DNA from: an uncultured Eubacteriales bacterium
Lineage (GTDB): Bacteria > Bacillota > Clostridia > Oscillospirales > Ruminococcaceae
Direction: 5' to 3'
DNA: 6,400 bases
Assembly: GCA_900318545.1 (NCBI GenBank)
Contig: ONLC01000127.1
Span: 1-6,400, forward strand
The translations under genes and the position numbers were made by a program. This document shows, one piece after another, positions 5,573 to 6,400 of this stretch. Positions within the stretch are counted from its first letter, which is position 1; each line of letters starts with the position of its first letter. Below the pieces are notes generated by a model. That model made no database searches. It was given only the letters and a program-made list of their open reading frames with translations, and had not been told where the DNA came from.

Positions 5573-5598
5573 GGTGCGGATCAATGGTGCTCCGCATC
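5573..5598 (+). promoter_or_regulatory. Hairpin directly before the gltB ribosome binding site
   Basis: GGTGCGGA (5573-5580) pairs with TCCGCATC (5591-5598), 8 bp with one G-U pair, around a 10-nt loop. It ends at the base before the GGAAAGG purine tract (5599-5605) that serves as ribosome binding site, so it could affect translation initiation. An alternative register, ATGCGG with CCGCAT, competes with it. Confidence 0.5.
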
Positions 5599-5617
5599 GG
5601 AAAGGCAAGTGAATGAT

Positions 5618-6400
5618 ATGGACAATTTCAGAACAGAGGCTCCTTACCAGCAGCAGGGACTTTACAGTCCGCGCTTTGAGCACGATAACTGCGGTATCGG
5701 AGCAGTAGTGAACATCAATGGCGAACAGTCACGGTATGTTGTGGAAAATGCTCTCACTATCGTTGAAAAGCTGGAACACCGTGCCGGCAAGGACGCCGAG
5801 GGCAAGACAGGCGACGGTGTTGGAATACTTGTACAGATGCCGTACAGCTTCTTTATAGAAGAAGGTAAGAAGCTCGGCGCTGACCTCGGCGAGAACGGCG
5901 ACTTCGGCGTGGGAATGTTCTTCTTCCCGCAGAATGAGCTTCACCGCGACCGTGCAAAGAAGCTCTTTGAAAAAATAACAGATAACAACGGAATAAAATT
6001 CCTGTGCTGGCGTGAAGTCCCGACTTCCGCTTCTATACTAGGTCACAAGGCACTTGACAGTATGCCCTGTATAATGCAGGCTTTCGTGAAGCGCCCGGCT
6101 GACTGCAATAAAGGTCTTGACTTCGACCGCAGGCTCTTCATCGCAAGGCGCGAATTTGAGCAGTCCAACGAGGACACATATGTATGCTCACTTTCAAGCC
6201 GTACTATTGTGTATAAGGGAATGTTTCTCGTTGACGAGCTGAGACGTTTCTACACCGACCTTCAGAGCGAGGACTTCACTTCCGCGATCGCAATGGTACA
6301 CTCACGTTTCTCAACAAATACAAATCCGAGCTGGCAGAAAGCTCACCCGAACCGTTTGATCGTACACAACGGCGAAATAAACACTATCACAGGCAACGCT
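5618..6400 (+). CDS. gltB: Glutamate synthase large subunit, N-terminal part (3' cut by window edge)
   Basis: The visible 261 residues are the class-II glutamine amidotransferase domain of the large (alpha) subunit of glutamate synthase. The enzyme turns glutamine plus 2-oxoglutarate into two glutamates; this domain releases ammonia from glutamine. A short propeptide precedes the nucleophile: LYSPRFEHDNCGIGAV (15-30) has Cys25, which becomes the mature N-terminus in the family. Other marks are EHRAGKDAEGKTGDGVGIL (56-74), IVYKGMF (204-210) and HSRFSTNTNPSWQKAHPNR (228-246), then HNGEINTITGN (250-260). The frame stays open to base 6400; the full protein is usually about 1,500 residues. The ATG at 5618 is chosen because it gives the usual propeptide length. 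The ribosome binding site GGAAAGG is modest, 12 nt away; an in-frame GTG at 5609 is too close to it. The gene is divergent from amt-glnN and completes the GS-GOGAT cycle. Confidence 0.97.
   Translation, partial: MDNFRTEAPYQQQGLYSPRFEHDNCGIGAVVNINGEQSRYVVENALTIVEKLEHRAGKDAEGKTGDGVGILVQMPYSFFIEEGKKLGADLGENGDFGVGMFFFPQNELHRDRAKKLFEKITDNNGIKFLCWREVPTSASILGHKALDSMPCIMQAFVKRPADCNKGLDFDRRLFIARREFEQSNEDTYVCSLSSRTIVYKGMFLVDELRRFYTDLQSEDFTSAIAMVHSRFSTNTNPSWQKAHPNRLIVHNGEINTITGNA

Noticed and set aside
5505..5617. ANTAR target, T-box or glutamine riboswitch in the gltB leader
   Set aside because: No paired hexaloop stem-loops with A1/G4 precede the terminator, no T-box sequence is seen, and only about 8 nt separate the predicted start from the hairpin.
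5354..5683. Minus-strand ORF of 109 codons over the divergent promoter region
   Set aside because: It overlaps both promoters, the gltB terminator and the gltB start on the opposite strand, and its product has no family features.

Overview
The window looks like a piece of a Firmicutes/Clostridia chromosome, most likely a Ruminococcus-like member of the Oscillospirales. The reasons are moderate G+C, strong AGGAGG-type ribosome binding sites, near-perfect housekeeping promoters (TTGACA-N17-TATAAT type), a type III glutamine synthetase, and a large serine recombinase with the zinc-ribbon/coiled-coil C-terminus common in clostridial integrative elements. The genus is inference only.

Layout. (1) 1-824 is the end of an integrated mobile element: the C-terminal 263 residues of a large serine recombinase, then an 11-bp hairpin. 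(2) 825-867 is the 3' half of a glycine tRNA, starting at the anticodon TCC and ending in CCA. It is followed by a strong terminator at 874-911. No 5' half is present, so this is read as the host side of an attachment site whose crossover lies at or near the anticodon loop. (3) 912-1193 is AT-rich and nearly empty, with one doubtful 65-codon ORF and a hairpin that closes the next operon. (4) 1194-5192, minus strand, is a two-gene nitrogen operon. The promoter-proximal gene encodes an ammonium transporter fused through a Lys-rich linker to a PII (GlnK-like) signalling domain. The second gene is glnN, type III glutamine synthetase. (5) 5193-5617 is a 425-bp divergent regulatory region. (6) 5618 to the window end, plus strand, is the N-terminal amidotransferase domain of gltB, the glutamate synthase large subunit.

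How the genes work together. Amt brings in ammonium, GlnN fixes it onto glutamate, and GltB regenerates glutamate from glutamine and 2-oxoglutarate. The tethered PII domain is placed to gate the transporter in response to ATP/ADP and 2-oxoglutarate.

Most interesting signals. Both divergent promoters run, about 10 nt after their predicted start sites, into an intrinsic terminator whose 5' flank/arm carries CAAGGG, and each leader then carries a second hairpin before the gene's ribosome binding site. This suggests paired transcription attenuation of ammonium uptake and glutamate synthase. The PII domain keeps the nucleotide and 2-oxoglutarate residues but has Val in place of the Tyr51 uridylylation site. 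The amt leader also has an in-frame start codon in its terminator loop, behind a Shine-Dalgarno-like sequence.
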